NCBI GenBank assembly: GCA_934462705.1 | Contig: CAKSIH010000006.1 | Location: 14,411 to 78,410, forward strand | Source of the DNA: an uncultured Eubacteriales bacterium | GTDB lineage: Bacteria > Bacillota > Clostridia > Oscillospirales > Acutalibacteraceae | Direction: 5' to 3' | Length of the DNA stretch: 64,000 bases | Shown: positions 8,443 through 18,529 of the stretch, one piece after another | Layout: each line of letters starts with the position of its first letter | Numbering within the stretch: the first letter of the stretch is position 1 | The notes under the pieces: model-generated | What the model was told of the DNA's origin: nothing | Databases searched by the model: none | What the model saw: only the letters and a program-made list of their open reading frames with translations | Position numbers and translations under genes: made by a program

Positions 8443-9743
8443 GTATAAATGTTATAGGAGCAGGCCTTGCGGGATGTGAAGCTGCTTGGCAAATTGCAAA
8501 ACGAGGTATAGAAGTAAATCTTTATGAAATGAAACCAAAAAAATTTTCACAAGCTCACAAAAATGAAAATTTTGCGGAGCTTGTATGTTCAAACTCTTTA
8601 AAGGCTTTTAGACTTGAAAGTGCTGCGGGACTTTTAAAAAGAGAAATGCGCATGCTAGGATCTCTTTTGCTTCCGTGCGCAGATGAAAGTATTGTTCCGG
8701 CAGGTGGGGCTTTGGCTGTAGACAGGGATAAATTTTCTTATCTTGTTACAAAAAAAATAAAGGAAAATAAGTTAATTAATATTATTAACAAAGAAGTAGT
8801 TGACTTTTTACCAAGTGAAATAACTATTGTTGCAACTGGTCCGCTTACGTCTGAGGACTTTTCAAAGAAAATTGTGAATGTATGTGGTGAGGAACAAATT
8901 AGTTTTTTTGATGCTGCTGCGCCGATTATTACGAAAGAAAGTGTAGATATGAGTTGTGCATTCTATGCTTCCCGATATGACAAGGGCGAAGATGCTGCAT
9001 ATATTAATTGCCCTGTTAATAAAGAAGAGTATGAAAATTTTTATAAAGAGCTTATTTCTGCAAAGAGGGCTGAAATTCATGAATTTGATGTTATGAACCC
9101 CAAAGTATATGAAGGTTGCATGCCGGTTGAAGTAATGGCTCAAAGAGGAATAGACACGTTAAGATTTGGACCTATGAAACCGGTTGGTCTTAAGGATCCT
9201 AAAACAGGCCATAGACCCTGGGCAGTTTTGCAGTTGAGGACTGAAAATAGCGATGGAACACTTTATAATATGGTTGGATTTCAAACTAATCTTAAGTTTA
9301 AAGAGCAAAAGCGGGTTTTTTCTATGATACCAGCGTTAAAAAACGTTGATTTTGTACGGTTCGGAGTTATGCATAGAAATACTTTTATAAATTCGCCAAA
9401 ACTTTTACGAGAAGATTTTTCACTTAGAGAAAATAAAAATGTATTTTTTGCAGGACAGATAACAGGGGTGGAAGGATACATGGAGTCGGCTGCTTCCGGA
9501 ATACTTGCGGGTATAAATGCAGCTGCTTTATATAATAATGAAGAACCTTTTATTTTGCCCTGTGAAACTATGATGGGGGCTCTTGCAAATTATGTAAGTA
9601 AATCTTGTTCAGATGATTTTCAGCCAATGGGTGCAAACTTTGGAATTTTGCCTCCACTTGAAGAACATGAAAGAGATAAAAAATTAAGATATGAAAAATT
9701 GGCGAAAAGATCTATAGAAATTTTGAAAGGACGATTGATTTAA
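8439..9743 (+). CDS. trmFO: Folate/FAD-dependent tRNA (uracil-54-C5)-methyltransferase TrmFO
   Basis: TrmFO makes 5-methyluridine-54 in the T loop of tRNA, using methylene-THF and FADH2. The FAD dinucleotide-binding site is VIGAGLAGCEAAWQIAKRG at the N-terminus, followed by YEMKP. Other family segments are ELVCSNSLKA, GGALAVDRDKFS, YINCPVNKEEYENFY, MPVEVMAQRGIDTLRFGPMKP and the C-terminal FAD-binding ITGVEGYMESAASG. Length 434 is typical. It overlaps topA and abuts plsX with no gap. Confidence 0.97.
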   Translation: MSINVIGAGLAGCEAAWQIAKRGIEVNLYEMKPKKFSQAHKNENFAELVCSNSLKAFRLESAAGLLKREMRMLGSLLLPCADESIVPAGGALAVDRDKFSYLVTKKIKENKLINIINKEVVDFLPSEITIVATGPLTSEDFSKKIVNVCGEEQISFFDAAAPIITKESVDMSCAFYASRYDKGEDAAYINCPVNKEEYENFYKELISAKRAEIHEFDVMNPKVYEGCMPVEVMAQRGIDTLRFGPMKPVGLKDPKTGHRPWAVLQLRTENSDGTLYNMVGFQTNLKFKEQKRVFSMIPALKNVDFVRFGVMHRNTFINSPKLLREDFSLRENKNVFFAGQITGVEGYMESAASGILAGINAAALYNNEEPFILPCETMMGALANYVSKSCSDDFQPMGANFGILPPLEEHERDKKLRYEKLAKRSIEILKGRLI

Positions 9744-10754
9744 ATGAACATTATAGTTGATGCATTTGGTGGGGATAATTCACCGATTGAAGTAATAAAG
9801 GGATGTGCTATGGCTGTCTCTGAATATGATGTAAATATTTTATTGGTAGGTTCCAAGAAAAAAATTGAGAAGGTAGCAAATGAAAATAGCATTTTACTTT
9901 ATCATATTGATATTTGTGATGTGGAAGATGTAATAAGTATGGATGAAGATCCGGCAGAGATAATGAAATCTAAAAATAATTCAACAATGGCCAAAGGGCT
10001 AAAATTATTGGCTCAGGGGAAGGGAGATGCTTTTATCTCTGCGGGAAATAGCGGAGCATTGGTCATGGGTGCAACTTTTATTGTGAAAAGAATTAAAGGT
10101 GTAAAAAGGTGTGCATTTGCACCAATATTGCCTAAAAATGAAGGCTGCTTTATGCTTATCGATAGCGGAGCTAATGTTGAATGCAGACCGGATATGTTAA
10201 ATCAGTTTGGTATAATGGGTTCAATATATATGGAAAAGGTGATGGGAATTAAGTCTCCAAGGGTAGCGCTTGCTAACATTGGAACTGAAGAACACAAAGG
10301 TGGAACTTTTCAACACGAGGCATATAATTATTTGAAAAACAGTAATATTAATTTTATCGGAAACGTTGAAGCAAGAGATATTCCGGATAATGCAGGCGAT
10401 GTTATAGTTACTGACGGGTTTACGGGAAATATTATTCTAAAACTTTATGAGGGCGTAGCAATGACCTTGATGAGTAAAGTTAAGGCGGTTTTAACAAAAA
10501 ATGTCAAAACTAAACTTGCAGCAGCTATGATATTGCCTGAAATGAAGGAATTAAAAGAACAAATGGATTACAACGAATATGGTGGAGCACCGATTATGGG
10601 GCTTTCAAAGCCTGTATTTAAGGCGCATGGTAATTCAACTGCAGTGACTTTTAAAAATGCTATAAGAGTTACTATGGAATATGTATCGAAAAATGTTATT
10701 AATGAAATAAAAGAAGAGATAGAGCTAATAAATGAAAAAAAGATTGAAAATTAA
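9744..10754 (+). CDS. plsX: Phosphate acyltransferase PlsX
   Basis: PlsX turns acyl-ACP and phosphate into acyl-phosphate, the acyl donor for PlsY in phospholipid synthesis. The protein begins MNIIVDAFGGDNSP and has the family segments SAGNSGALVMGATFIV, LIDSGANVECRPDML, ANIGTEEHKGG and VTDGFTGNIILKLYEG. It starts at the base after the trmFO stop with GAAAGGA upstream. In many Firmicutes acpP lies between plsX and rnc; here only 23 bases separate them, so the ACP gene must be elsewhere. Confidence 0.96.
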   Translation: MNIIVDAFGGDNSPIEVIKGCAMAVSEYDVNILLVGSKKKIEKVANENSILLYHIDICDVEDVISMDEDPAEIMKSKNNSTMAKGLKLLAQGKGDAFISAGNSGALVMGATFIVKRIKGVKRCAFAPILPKNEGCFMLIDSGANVECRPDMLNQFGIMGSIYMEKVMGIKSPRVALANIGTEEHKGGTFQHEAYNYLKNSNINFIGNVEARDIPDNAGDVIVTDGFTGNIILKLYEGVAMTLMSKVKAVLTKNVKTKLAAAMILPEMKELKEQMDYNEYGGAPIMGLSKPVFKAHGNSTAVTFKNAIRVTMEYVSKNVINEIKEEIELINEKKIEN

Positions 10755-10777
10755 AATAAATTTTTTGGGGATTTTTT

Positions 10778-11467
10778 ATGGAAGAAAATTTACTTAATAA
10801 ATTAGAAAAAGAAATGGGCTATGATTTTAAGGATTTGTCTTTGTTGCAAACAGCACTAACCCATTCTTCATTTGCGAATGAAGCAAAAGATGATATAAAA
10901 TGTAACGAGCGTCTAGAGTTTTTAGGTGATGCAGTTTTAAGCATGGTTGTTTCAGATTATATATTTTCACATTGCCCTAGTTTTCCTGAGGGAGATTTAA
11001 CTAAACTTAGGGCTTCATTGGTGTGTGAAAAAACCTTATGTGAATTTTCCCAAAGCCTTAAAGTAGGTGAATTTTTAAGGCTTAGTAAGGGAGAAATGAA
11101 TTCTGATGGGAATAAAAGACCATCTATACTTGCAGATGCATTTGAAGCGATAATTGCAGCAATATATTTAGACGGTGGAATTGAGAGTGCAAGAAAATTT
11201 ATTTTACAGTTTGTAATACCTTTAATAAAGGATCCAAGGCCTAGAAAATTTAAAGATTACAAGACTACATTACAGGAAATTATTCAAAAAAATAAAGGTG
11301 AAACTGTTAGTTACAATTTAGTTGAGGAAACAGGGCCAGATCATAACAAACATTTTGTTGTTGAGGTATGTCTTAATAATAACGTTGTTGGCAGAGGTGG
11401 AGGTCGTAATAAAAAAGCTGCAGAACAGCAAGCTGCAAGAGAAGCCTTAGAGTTGATGGGGTATTGA
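10778..11467 (+). CDS. rnc: Ribonuclease III
   Basis: RNase III cuts double-stranded RNA in rRNA precursors and some mRNAs. Residues 1-150 are the endonuclease domain with the signature ERLEFLGDAVLSMVVSDYIF and the second metal-binding stretch ADAFEAIIAAIYLDGG. Residues about 160-229 form the dsRNA-binding domain (DYKTTLQEIIQ, GRGGGRNKKAAEQQAAREAL). The stop overlaps the next gene's TTG start. Placement before smc and ftsY is standard for Firmicutes. Confidence 0.97.
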   Translation: MEENLLNKLEKEMGYDFKDLSLLQTALTHSSFANEAKDDIKCNERLEFLGDAVLSMVVSDYIFSHCPSFPEGDLTKLRASLVCEKTLCEFSQSLKVGEFLRLSKGEMNSDGNKRPSILADAFEAIIAAIYLDGGIESARKFILQFVIPLIKDPRPRKFKDYKTTLQEIIQKNKGETVSYNLVEETGPDHNKHFVVEVCLNNNVVGRGGGRNKKAAEQQAAREALELMGY

Positions 11468-12474
11468 AGCACGCTAATATTTCAATATTTATACCGCATA
11501 ATGGCTGCCCTAATAAATGTAGTTTTTGCAATCAAAAAAAAATTACTGGCAAGCAATTTCAGCCTTCGGCAGAAGATGTGCTGGATATATTAAAAAAAGC
11601 GTCGGAGCGGATAAGGGATAATACTTATAATGCTGAGATTGCATTTTTTGGTGGGAGTTTTACAGCGATTGACAGGGAGTATATGTTATCTCTTTTGGAA
11701 GTTGCAAAGCCTTATGTGGATAGTGGAAATTTCTCGGGGATTCGTATTTCTACAAGGCCGGATGCTATTACCTCGGAAATTTTAGATATATTAAGATTTT
11801 ATAAAGTTAGTTCTATTGAGTTAGGAGCACAAAGTATGGATGATGATGTCCTTAAGATGAATAATCGGGGACATACAAGACAAGATGTTATAGATGCTTC
11901 GAAGCTTATAAAAAGTTATGGCTTTTCTTTGGGGCTTCAAATGATGACAGGACTTTATGCAAGCAGTTATGAAAAAGATATGGAAACTGGGATTTTAATA
12001 AGAAACTTAAAGCCGGATACGGTGAGAATATATCCAACGGTTATAATGAAAGACACAGAACTTGAAACTTTATATAATGCTGGAAAATACAAAACACTCT
12101 CGTTTGATGATACAGTGGATCTTTGCTGCAAGCTAATTTCTATGTTTGAAGATAGCAATATATCAGTTATAAGAGTTGGACTTCATTATAGTGAGAGTCT
12201 TTGTAAAAACATGGTCGCAGGAGTATTCCATCCTGCATTTAGAGAGATTTGCGAAAGTAGAATTCTATACGATAAGATAATTGATGAAATAAATAAGAAA
12301 GGACTGTCAAAAAAATACATTAAACTAAGTGCTAATCCAAAAATGATATCGAAAGTAGTTGGACAAGGAAAGTCTAATTTACGAAAATTTTGCAAATCTT
12401 CATATGAGATAAAAATATGCAAAGATGAAAGAGTGAAAATTGGCGATTTTTTGATTGAAAACTGTGGGGGATAA
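11464..12474 (+). CDS. Radical SAM protein, Elp3-like core
   Basis: The iron-sulfur motif CPNKCSFC (CX3CX2C) lies near residue 15, in HNGCPNKCSFCNQKK. FFGGSFTAI and RISTRPDAI follow as the GGE-like and later barrel motifs, and VRIYPTVIMKDTELE resembles the Elp3/HemN C-terminal extension. At 336 residues it lacks an acetyltransferase domain, so it is not a full Elp3. Genes of this type often sit between rnc and smc in Clostridia. The substrate is unknown. The TTG start overlaps the rnc stop. Confidence 0.85.
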   Translation: MKHANISIFIPHNGCPNKCSFCNQKKITGKQFQPSAEDVLDILKKASERIRDNTYNAEIAFFGGSFTAIDREYMLSLLEVAKPYVDSGNFSGIRISTRPDAITSEILDILRFYKVSSIELGAQSMDDDVLKMNNRGHTRQDVIDASKLIKSYGFSLGLQMMTGLYASSYEKDMETGILIRNLKPDTVRIYPTVIMKDTELETLYNAGKYKTLSFDDTVDLCCKLISMFEDSNISVIRVGLHYSESLCKNMVAGVFHPAFREICESRILYDKIIDEINKKGLSKKYIKLSANPKMISKVVGQGKSNLRKFCKSSYEIKICKDERVKIGDFLIENCGG

Positions 12475-12475
12475 A

Positions 12476-15400
12476 ATGTTACTGAAATCTCTTGAAATAC
12501 AAGGATTTAAAACTTTTCCGGAGAAAACTCTTCTTTCATTTGATAAAGGGATAACAGCAGTGGTTGGCCCCAACGGAAGTGGAAAAAGCAATATTAGTGA
12601 TGCCATACGCTGGACTTTAGGAGAGCAATCTATAAAGACATTAAGATGCGCTAAAATGGAGGATATAATTTTCAGCGGGTCAGAAAAAAGGAAACCCAGG
12701 GGGTTTGCTGAAGTAGTGTTGAATTTTGATAACCGCGATAGAACTTTAGTAATTGATGAAGACGATGTTTCTGTTACAAGAAGATATTATCGTTCTGGTG
12801 AGAGTGAATACCTTATTAATGGAAATATGGTGAGGCTTAAAGATATACATGAGCTTTTTATGGATACCGGTCTTGGTAGAGATGGTTATTCTATGATAAG
12901 TCAAGGTAAGATTGATAGTATAGTATCATCACGCCCGGAGGACAGAAGGGAGATATTTGAGGAAGCTGCAGGCATCTCGAAATATAAATATAGAAAATCG
13001 GAAGCTGAGAGAAAGTTATTACAGGCGGAAGAAAACCTTATTAGACTTAAAGATATATTAAAAGAACTTTCTGAGAGAATAGGGCCTTTGAAGGAGCAGT
13101 CTGAGAAAGCAAAAACTTATTTAGAGCTTGCAAACAAAAAAAAAGCTTTGGAGATAGGAACTTGGCTTTTCTCTTTAGATGAATCATCTAAAATTTTGGA
13201 AGCTCAAAATACTAAACTTGAAATATCTCGAGATCACTATAATGAAATAGAATCTGCTATAGATTGTATGTTAAAGGAAACTGAAGAAATAGGGGAAAAA
13301 ATAAATAAGCATTCTTCTAATATTGATGCAATAAAAAGAGAAATAAATATTAATGAAGAAAGTTTAAATGCTAAAGTTAATGAAGTTTCGGTCTTAAAAA
13401 ACGATATTTTACATAACAATGAAAATATTAAACGTATAGAATCAGAAATGGAGGTTATTTCAAAATCGGAAGTTAACGTAAATGAGGAAATTACTAAGAG
13501 AAAAGATAATGTAGAAAAGCTTAAGAAGGTATTATTTGAAAAACAAATTGATTTAGAACAATATAATCAAATTATAGATAAATTATCCAAAGAAGCAGAT
13601 AAATCATCTAAATGTGTAGAAGATATATCATTAAACTTAATAGAAAGAAATAAGCACATATCGTTTGCAAAAGCCAATATTGAGGCCTGTGAAGCTAATT
13701 TAAAAGACTTGATTGTAAAAAAAGTGACTATAAATGAAGAGATAAGCACTTTAGAAGCAAACTTAGAGTCAAAATCCCAGGATGCAATATTGTATTTTAA
13801 TAAGACAAATGAAATAAAAAATGCTTTAGCTGATAAGGCAGCGAGTCTGAATATTTTAGAAGATAAATTGATTAAAAAGAAAAAAGAAAATGACAACTTT
13901 AAGGAGCTTTCTGGTAAGTTGACTCTTGACGCAGAAGAGCAGTTTAGAAAAGTGCGCTTATTGCAAGATCTGGAGAGAAATTTTGATGGTTTTTCTGGTA
14001 GCGTAAAATTTATAATGAAACAAACACAGAAAGGAAAACTTGATAATATATGTGGGCCAGTTTCCAGCATAATTACTGTACCAAATGAATATGTTGTTGC
14101 AGTGGAAACTGCTTTGGGCTATTCTATGCAAAGTGTAGTTGTTCAAACTAATTATGCTGCAAAAAAAGCAATTGCATTTCTTAAAGAAAAAGGTGCGGGA
14201 AGAGCAACGTTTTTGCCTGTTGAGACTATTAATGGAAATTTATTAGATGTAAGTGAAGTAAAAAGATGTAAAGGCTTTGTAGAGCTTTGCAATAGACTTT
14301 GCATTTATGATCAAAAATACAGTGGAATTTTACATTATCTTTTAGGAAGAACTGTAGTTGTTAATAATTTAGATAATGCTACTGAAATAGCTAAAAAATT
14401 TTCTTATAAGTTTAAAATTGTAACTTTAGATGGTCAAATAGTAAATGCAGGAGGTTCTTTAACTGGAGGTTCAAGAGTAAAAAGTGCAGGGATATTATCT
14501 AGAACCACTGAAATAGAGAAATCTAAAGAAATGGCAAATAGTTTGTATAGTAAGGCTGAAAATATTAAAGCTATCTTGAAGGCTTCATTAATGGAAGAGC
14601 AAAAGTTGAGTGATGAAATTATTATTGTAAAAAATGATATTTCTAATATAAGTGATAAATATTCTAAATATTTTGAGATTTTTACAAGATGCTCTTTGGA
14701 AAAGGACAGTCTTAATAAACAACTAAAATCTTTGATTGGGGAAAAGAATGCAGTTTATTCTAAAATTGAAAATTTAAATTTAAGTAGAGATAAATATTTA
14801 AAGACCCTTGAAGAAGAGAAAATAAAAATTCAGGAGTTTGAATGTAGCTTAACTGAAATGACAAAATGTAAGGAGAAACTTTTGTCTCAAAAAGAAGAAT
14901 TAAGTTCAAAAATTCATGAAGTTAATATGGAAGTATTGTCTTTAAAAAAAGATGTAAGTAGTATGAATTCAGAAATAGAATCTATCTTATCCAGAAAATT
15001 TGAAAGCGGTAAAAAATGTGAAAGTTTAAAAAGTCAAATAGATCAGTTTAGTTTAAAAAATATAGGAATAAAAGATAAGGTAAATTTAATTGAAGATGAA
15101 ATTGTATTAATAAAAGAAAGAAATACAAAAAAGGTAGAGCTAATAAATACATTAAATGACGCGAGACTAAATTTTGAAAAAAATATAACTGAACTTAGAA
15201 AAAAAGAGCGTGAAAGGATATCTGAGCGTGAAAATGTAGCTTTAGAAGTCGCAAGATTAGAAGAACGAAAAGATAGTTTGCAAATTGAATATGATAAAAT
15301 AATTGCGAAACTTTGGGATGAGTATGAGCTTACAAGAAGGGAAGCTCTGGAAGCATATGATAAATTGGAGAATATTCAAAAAGCAAAAATTGAATTAAGC

Positions 15401-16045
15401 AATATAAAAAACAAGATAAAGAGTTTAGGGACAGTAAATGTTGCTGCAATTGATGAATATAAGGTTGTTTTTGAAAGATATGATTTTATGAATGGCCAAG
15501 TATTAGATGCAGAAAAATCTAAAAAAGAGCTTTATAATTTGATTAATGATTTGACAGATCAAATGAAGACATTATTTACAAAAAGATTTGTTAAAATAAG
15601 TGAAGGCTTTTCTGAAATATTTAAGGAACTTTTTGATGGTGGTAAGGCAACACTTAAACTTACTCAGCCGGATGATATTTTGAGAAGTGGTATAGAGATA
15701 TTTGTTCAACCACCGGGTAAAATTGTAACTCATCTTGAGTCTTTATCTGGTGGAGAGAAAGCTCTTATTGCTATTACATTGTATTTTTCTATAATGAAAG
15801 TTAGTCCGGCACCATTTTGTGTTTTGGATGAAATTGAAGCGGCACTTGATGAAGTGAATGTTGACAGATTTGCAGCATATCTTAGGAAAATGAATAAAAG
15901 TACTCAATTTATAGTAATAAGTCATAGAAGGGGTACTATGGAGGAAGCAGATGTACTTTATGGGGTTACTATGCAACAAGAAGGTATCTCTAAAGTATTA
16001 GAGCTAAAAACGTATGAATTATCAGATGATTTTGTTGAGAGGTGA
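12476..16045 (+). CDS. smc: Chromosome segregation ATPase SMC
   Basis: SMC organizes and helps segregate the chromosome together with ScpA/ScpB. It is 1,189 residues from the ATG at 12476, with GTGGGGG 5 bases upstream. Walker A is GPNGSGKS (31-38). Two long coiled-coil arms flank the hinge (about 505-680, including GFSGSVKFIMKQ and GAGRATFLPVE, with glycine-rich AGGSLTGGSR). The C-terminal head carries the signature LSGGEKALIAITL (about 1090) and Walker B with the catalytic Glu (CVLDEIEAALD). The stop lies 5 bases before the ftsY start. Confidence 0.97.
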   Translation: MLLKSLEIQGFKTFPEKTLLSFDKGITAVVGPNGSGKSNISDAIRWTLGEQSIKTLRCAKMEDIIFSGSEKRKPRGFAEVVLNFDNRDRTLVIDEDDVSVTRRYYRSGESEYLINGNMVRLKDIHELFMDTGLGRDGYSMISQGKIDSIVSSRPEDRREIFEEAAGISKYKYRKSEAERKLLQAEENLIRLKDILKELSERIGPLKEQSEKAKTYLELANKKKALEIGTWLFSLDESSKILEAQNTKLEISRDHYNEIESAIDCMLKETEEIGEKINKHSSNIDAIKREININEESLNAKVNEVSVLKNDILHNNENIKRIESEMEVISKSEVNVNEEITKRKDNVEKLKKVLFEKQIDLEQYNQIIDKLSKEADKSSKCVEDISLNLIERNKHISFAKANIEACEANLKDLIVKKVTINEEISTLEANLESKSQDAILYFNKTNEIKNALADKAASLNILEDKLIKKKKENDNFKELSGKLTLDAEEQFRKVRLLQDLERNFDGFSGSVKFIMKQTQKGKLDNICGPVSSIITVPNEYVVAVETALGYSMQSVVVQTNYAAKKAIAFLKEKGAGRATFLPVETINGNLLDVSEVKRCKGFVELCNRLCIYDQKYSGILHYLLGRTVVVNNLDNATEIAKKFSYKFKIVTLDGQIVNAGGSLTGGSRVKSAGILSRTTEIEKSKEMANSLYSKAENIKAILKASLMEEQKLSDEIIIVKNDISNISDKYSKYFEIFTRCSLEKDSLNKQLKSLIGEKNAVYSKIENLNLSRDKYLKTLEEEKIKIQEFECSLTEMTKCKEKLLSQKEELSSKIHEVNMEVLSLKKDVSSMNSEIESILSRKFESGKKCESLKSQIDQFSLKNIGIKDKVNLIEDEIVLIKERNTKKVELINTLNDARLNFEKNITELRKKERERISERENVALEVARLEERKDSLQIEYDKIIAKLWDEYELTRREALEAYDKLENIQKAKIELSNIKNKIKSLGTVNVAAIDEYKVVFERYDFMNGQVLDAEKSKKELYNLINDLTDQMKTLFTKRFVKISEGFSEIFKELFDGGKATLKLTQPDDILRSGIEIFVQPPGKIVTHLESLSGGEKALIAITLYFSIMKVSPAPFCVLDEIEAALDEVNVDRFAAYLRKMNKSTQFIVISHRRGTMEEADVLYGVTMQQEGISKVLELKTYELSDDFVER

Positions 16046-16050
16046 AATGT

Positions 16051-16971
16051 GTGGGTTTATTTTCTAAATTTAAACAAGGTTTAAAAAAGACAAAGGATAG
16101 TGTTGTGGGGCAAATAGACTCTATGTTCAAATCTTTTAAAAAGATAGATGAAGAACTTTTTGAAGAGTTGGAAGAATTGCTCATAATGGGTGATGTTGGC
16201 GTTTATACAGCACAGAGAATTTGCCAGACGTTAAGGGATAGAGTAAAGCAGACTGGCGAAAATGATGCAGAGAAAGTCAAGGGACTTTTAAAAGATATAA
16301 TTAAGGAAATTCTTACAGGAGAAAATGATTTAAATGTGAATTCTAAGCCATCAGTTATACTTGTGATAGGTGTTAATGGAGTTGGAAAAACAACAACTAT
16401 AGGAAAACTTGCAGCAACTTTTAAAGATGAGGGTAAACGTGTAATATTGGGTGCTGCAGATACCTTTAGGGCTGCAGCAATTGATCAGCTGCAAATTTGG
16501 GCGGATAGAGCAAATGTTGATATTGTAAAACAAAATGAAGGTTCTGATCCGGCAGCAGTTGTTTTTGATACTATTTCAGCGGCAAAGGCGAGAGGTTCAG
16601 ATATAATAATTTGTGATACAGCAGGAAGATTACACAATAAGAAACATCTTATGGATGAGCTGTCGAAAATAAGTAGAGTTATTGAAAGAGAGCTACCGAA
16701 TGCAGATACTGAAGTTTTACTTGTTCTGGACGCTACGACTGGACAAAATGCAGTAAATCAAGCTAAAGAGTTTAAAAATGCCGCAAAAATTACCGGTGTT
16801 GTATTAACTAAGCTGGATGGAACGGCTAAGGGAGGTATAGTTTTAGCAGTGAAAGAAGAGCTTAACATACCTGTAAAATATGTTGGGATAGGAGAACAGG
16901 TTGATGATTTGCAGCCATTTAATGCTGATCTTTTTGTTGATGCTTTGTTTGACAGTGATGATGAACAATAA
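16051..16971 (+). CDS. ftsY: Signal recognition particle receptor FtsY
   Basis: FtsY receives SRP-ribosome complexes at the membrane. The N domain (residues 1-95) is followed by the G domain with G1 GVNGVGKT (107-114), DTFRAAA, DTAGRLHNK and TKLDGTAKGG. Only a short basic N-terminal stretch precedes the N domain, so there is no acidic A domain, as usual in Firmicutes. GTG 16051 is chosen because GAGAGGTG lies 6 bases upstream; the in-frame GTG 16042 falls inside that site. 306 residues. The smc-ftsY order is conserved. Confidence 0.96.
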   Translation: MGLFSKFKQGLKKTKDSVVGQIDSMFKSFKKIDEELFEELEELLIMGDVGVYTAQRICQTLRDRVKQTGENDAEKVKGLLKDIIKEILTGENDLNVNSKPSVILVIGVNGVGKTTTIGKLAATFKDEGKRVILGAADTFRAAAIDQLQIWADRANVDIVKQNEGSDPAAVVFDTISAAKARGSDIIICDTAGRLHNKKHLMDELSKISRVIERELPNADTEVLLVLDATTGQNAVNQAKEFKNAAKITGVVLTKLDGTAKGGIVLAVKEELNIPVKYVGIGEQVDDLQPFNADLFVDALFDSDDEQ

Positions 16972-17009
16972 GGGGGATAATGCAGTTTTTTGATTCTGCG
17001 GTGATTTAT

Positions 17010-17603
17010 ATGAATTTTTTAATTGCAACAAATAATGAAAAAAAATTGGTAGAGCTAAAAAGAATACTTGCAAAGTTTAATATAAATGTTATGACAGCAA
17101 AACAAGCTAATATTGATCTTTCAGGTGTTGAAGAAACGGGCAAAACATTTGAAGAAAATGCAAGAATTAAAGCTGTTTCTGCAATGAAACTCAGTGGCAT
17201 GCCTGCAATAGGAGATGATTCGGGTCTAATGGTGGATGCACTAAACGGAGAGCCTGGGATTTATTCTGCAAGATATGCTGGGATTGGAGCAAGTGATGAT
17301 CAAAAAATAAATAAATTGCTGCTTAATATGCAAGATATAGGATATGATAAGCGTAATGCAAAATTTGTATGTGCTGTTTGTTGTGTATTCCCGGATGGAA
17401 AGGAAATAGCAGTTAAGGGTGAATGCTTTGGAAAAATTGGATTTGATAAACATGGAGAAGGTGGTTTTGGGTATGATCCAATATTTGTTACTCAAAGTGG
17501 AAGGACCTTTGCGGAGCTTAACTCAAAAGAAAAGGACGAAATAAGCCATAGGGGAAACGCTCTTAGAAAGTTTGAGGAAGAATTAAAGAAATTTTTAAGT
17601 TAA
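17010..17603 (+). CDS. rdgB: XTP/dITP diphosphohydrolase (RdgB/HAM1 family)
   Basis: The enzyme hydrolyses dITP, XTP and related nucleotides so they are not built into DNA or RNA. Family segments are IATNNEKKLVELKRIL at the N-terminus, IGDDSGLMVDALNGEPGIYSARYAG, GFGYDPIFV, and SHRGNALRKFEE near the end. ATG 17010 is preferred because it gives the usual 197-residue protein; ATG 16980 would add ten unrelated residues, though a GGGGG lies before it. Confidence 0.95.
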   Translation: MNFLIATNNEKKLVELKRILAKFNINVMTAKQANIDLSGVEETGKTFEENARIKAVSAMKLSGMPAIGDDSGLMVDALNGEPGIYSARYAGIGASDDQKINKLLLNMQDIGYDKRNAKFVCAVCCVFPDGKEIAVKGECFGKIGFDKHGEGGFGYDPIFVTQSGRTFAELNSKEKDEISHRGNALRKFEEELKKFLS

Positions 17604-17619
17604 AAAGGAGACAAAATTA

Positions 17620-17910
17620 ATGTTAACAAGTAAACAACGTGCATATCTTCGTGCTATGTCAAATGATATGGATACAGTTTTAATAATAGGTAAAGGTTCG
17701 ATTACGAAAGAAATAATAAATCAGGCAAAACTGGTGCTTGAGTCAAGGGAGTTGATAAAAGGAAGGGTTCTTGAAACAGCTGGAATTTCAGCGAGACAAG
17801 CAGCAGATGAGATATCACAATCAATTGATTGTGATATTGTTCAGGTTATAGGAACGAAATTTATTTTATTTAAGAAAAAGAAAAAAGACTCTAAAATAAT
17901 TTTGCCATGA
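17620..17910 (+). CDS. yhbY: YhbY-type CRM-domain RNA-binding protein
   Basis: 96 residues forming a single CRM domain: MLTSKQRAYLRAM, then IIGKGSITKEIINQ with the GxxG loop, VLETAGISARQAADEI and VQVIGTKFILFKK. YhbY binds the 50S subunit or its precursor and is linked to ribosome assembly. AAAAAGGAG lies 10 bases upstream. The stop overlaps the nadD ATG by 4 bases, the usual yhbY-nadD-yqeK coupling. Confidence 0.94.
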   Translation: MLTSKQRAYLRAMSNDMDTVLIIGKGSITKEIINQAKLVLESRELIKGRVLETAGISARQAADEISQSIDCDIVQVIGTKFILFKKKKKDSKIILP

Positions 17911-18509
17911 ATAAAAACAAGTTGTTAATCTTTGGGGGGAGTTTTAATCCTGTACATAACGGTCACATAAACTTAGCTTTAGCGGCACAGAGTTTTATAG
18001 ATGCTGACAAATTAATTGTTTTACCAACCAATATTTCACCACATAAAGGTGGCAATATTACTTCCTCTTTTCATAGGTTTAATATGTGCAAGATGGCATT
18101 TGGCAAATTTGATAAAACTGAAGTTTCAGATTTAGAAATAAAAAGGGGGGGGATTAGCTATACTATAGATAGCTTGAATGAATTTAGGAAAGTGTACCAT
18201 GATTCTGAGATTTTTCTTTTAGTTGGTTCGGATATGCTTATTAATTTAATTTCATGGAAGGATGCAAATAAAATTTTTAAAATCACGAAGATTTGTGCAG
18301 CATGTCGAACATATGGTGAGCACGAGCAAGTATTAAATTATTCAAAGTTTTTACAGAAAATGGGAGCAAAAGTTTTAATTATGGATTTTTATCCATTTGA
18401 AGTCTCTTCATCTGAGATAAGAAGAAAAATAAAGGATAGTGTTAGTATTAGAGGACTTGTTCCAGATGATGTTTTTAATTATATAATTGAGAACAAACTT
18501 TATGTTTAG
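17907..18509 (+). CDS. nadD: Nicotinate-nucleotide adenylyltransferase
   Basis: NadD joins nicotinate mononucleotide and ATP to make deamido-NAD. The nucleotidyltransferase motif is FGGSFNPVHNGH, the later motif is SSSEIRRKI, and LPTNISPHK and FLLVGSDMLINLISWKD are typical in between. 200 residues. It overlaps yhbY by 4 bases and is 20 bases from yqeK. Confidence 0.95.
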   Translation: MNKNKLLIFGGSFNPVHNGHINLALAAQSFIDADKLIVLPTNISPHKGGNITSSFHRFNMCKMAFGKFDKTEVSDLEIKRGGISYTIDSLNEFRKVYHDSEIFLLVGSDMLINLISWKDANKIFKITKICAACRTYGEHEQVLNYSKFLQKMGAKVLIMDFYPFEVSSSEIRRKIKDSVSIRGLVPDDVFNYIIENKLYV

Positions 18510-18529
18510 TAAAGCTTGGGGGTTATAAT

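Noticed and set aside
13567..14070. A 167-codon - strand frame inside smc
   Set aside because: Antisense to the SMC coiled coil; the long charged repeats of smc make open mirror frames likely.
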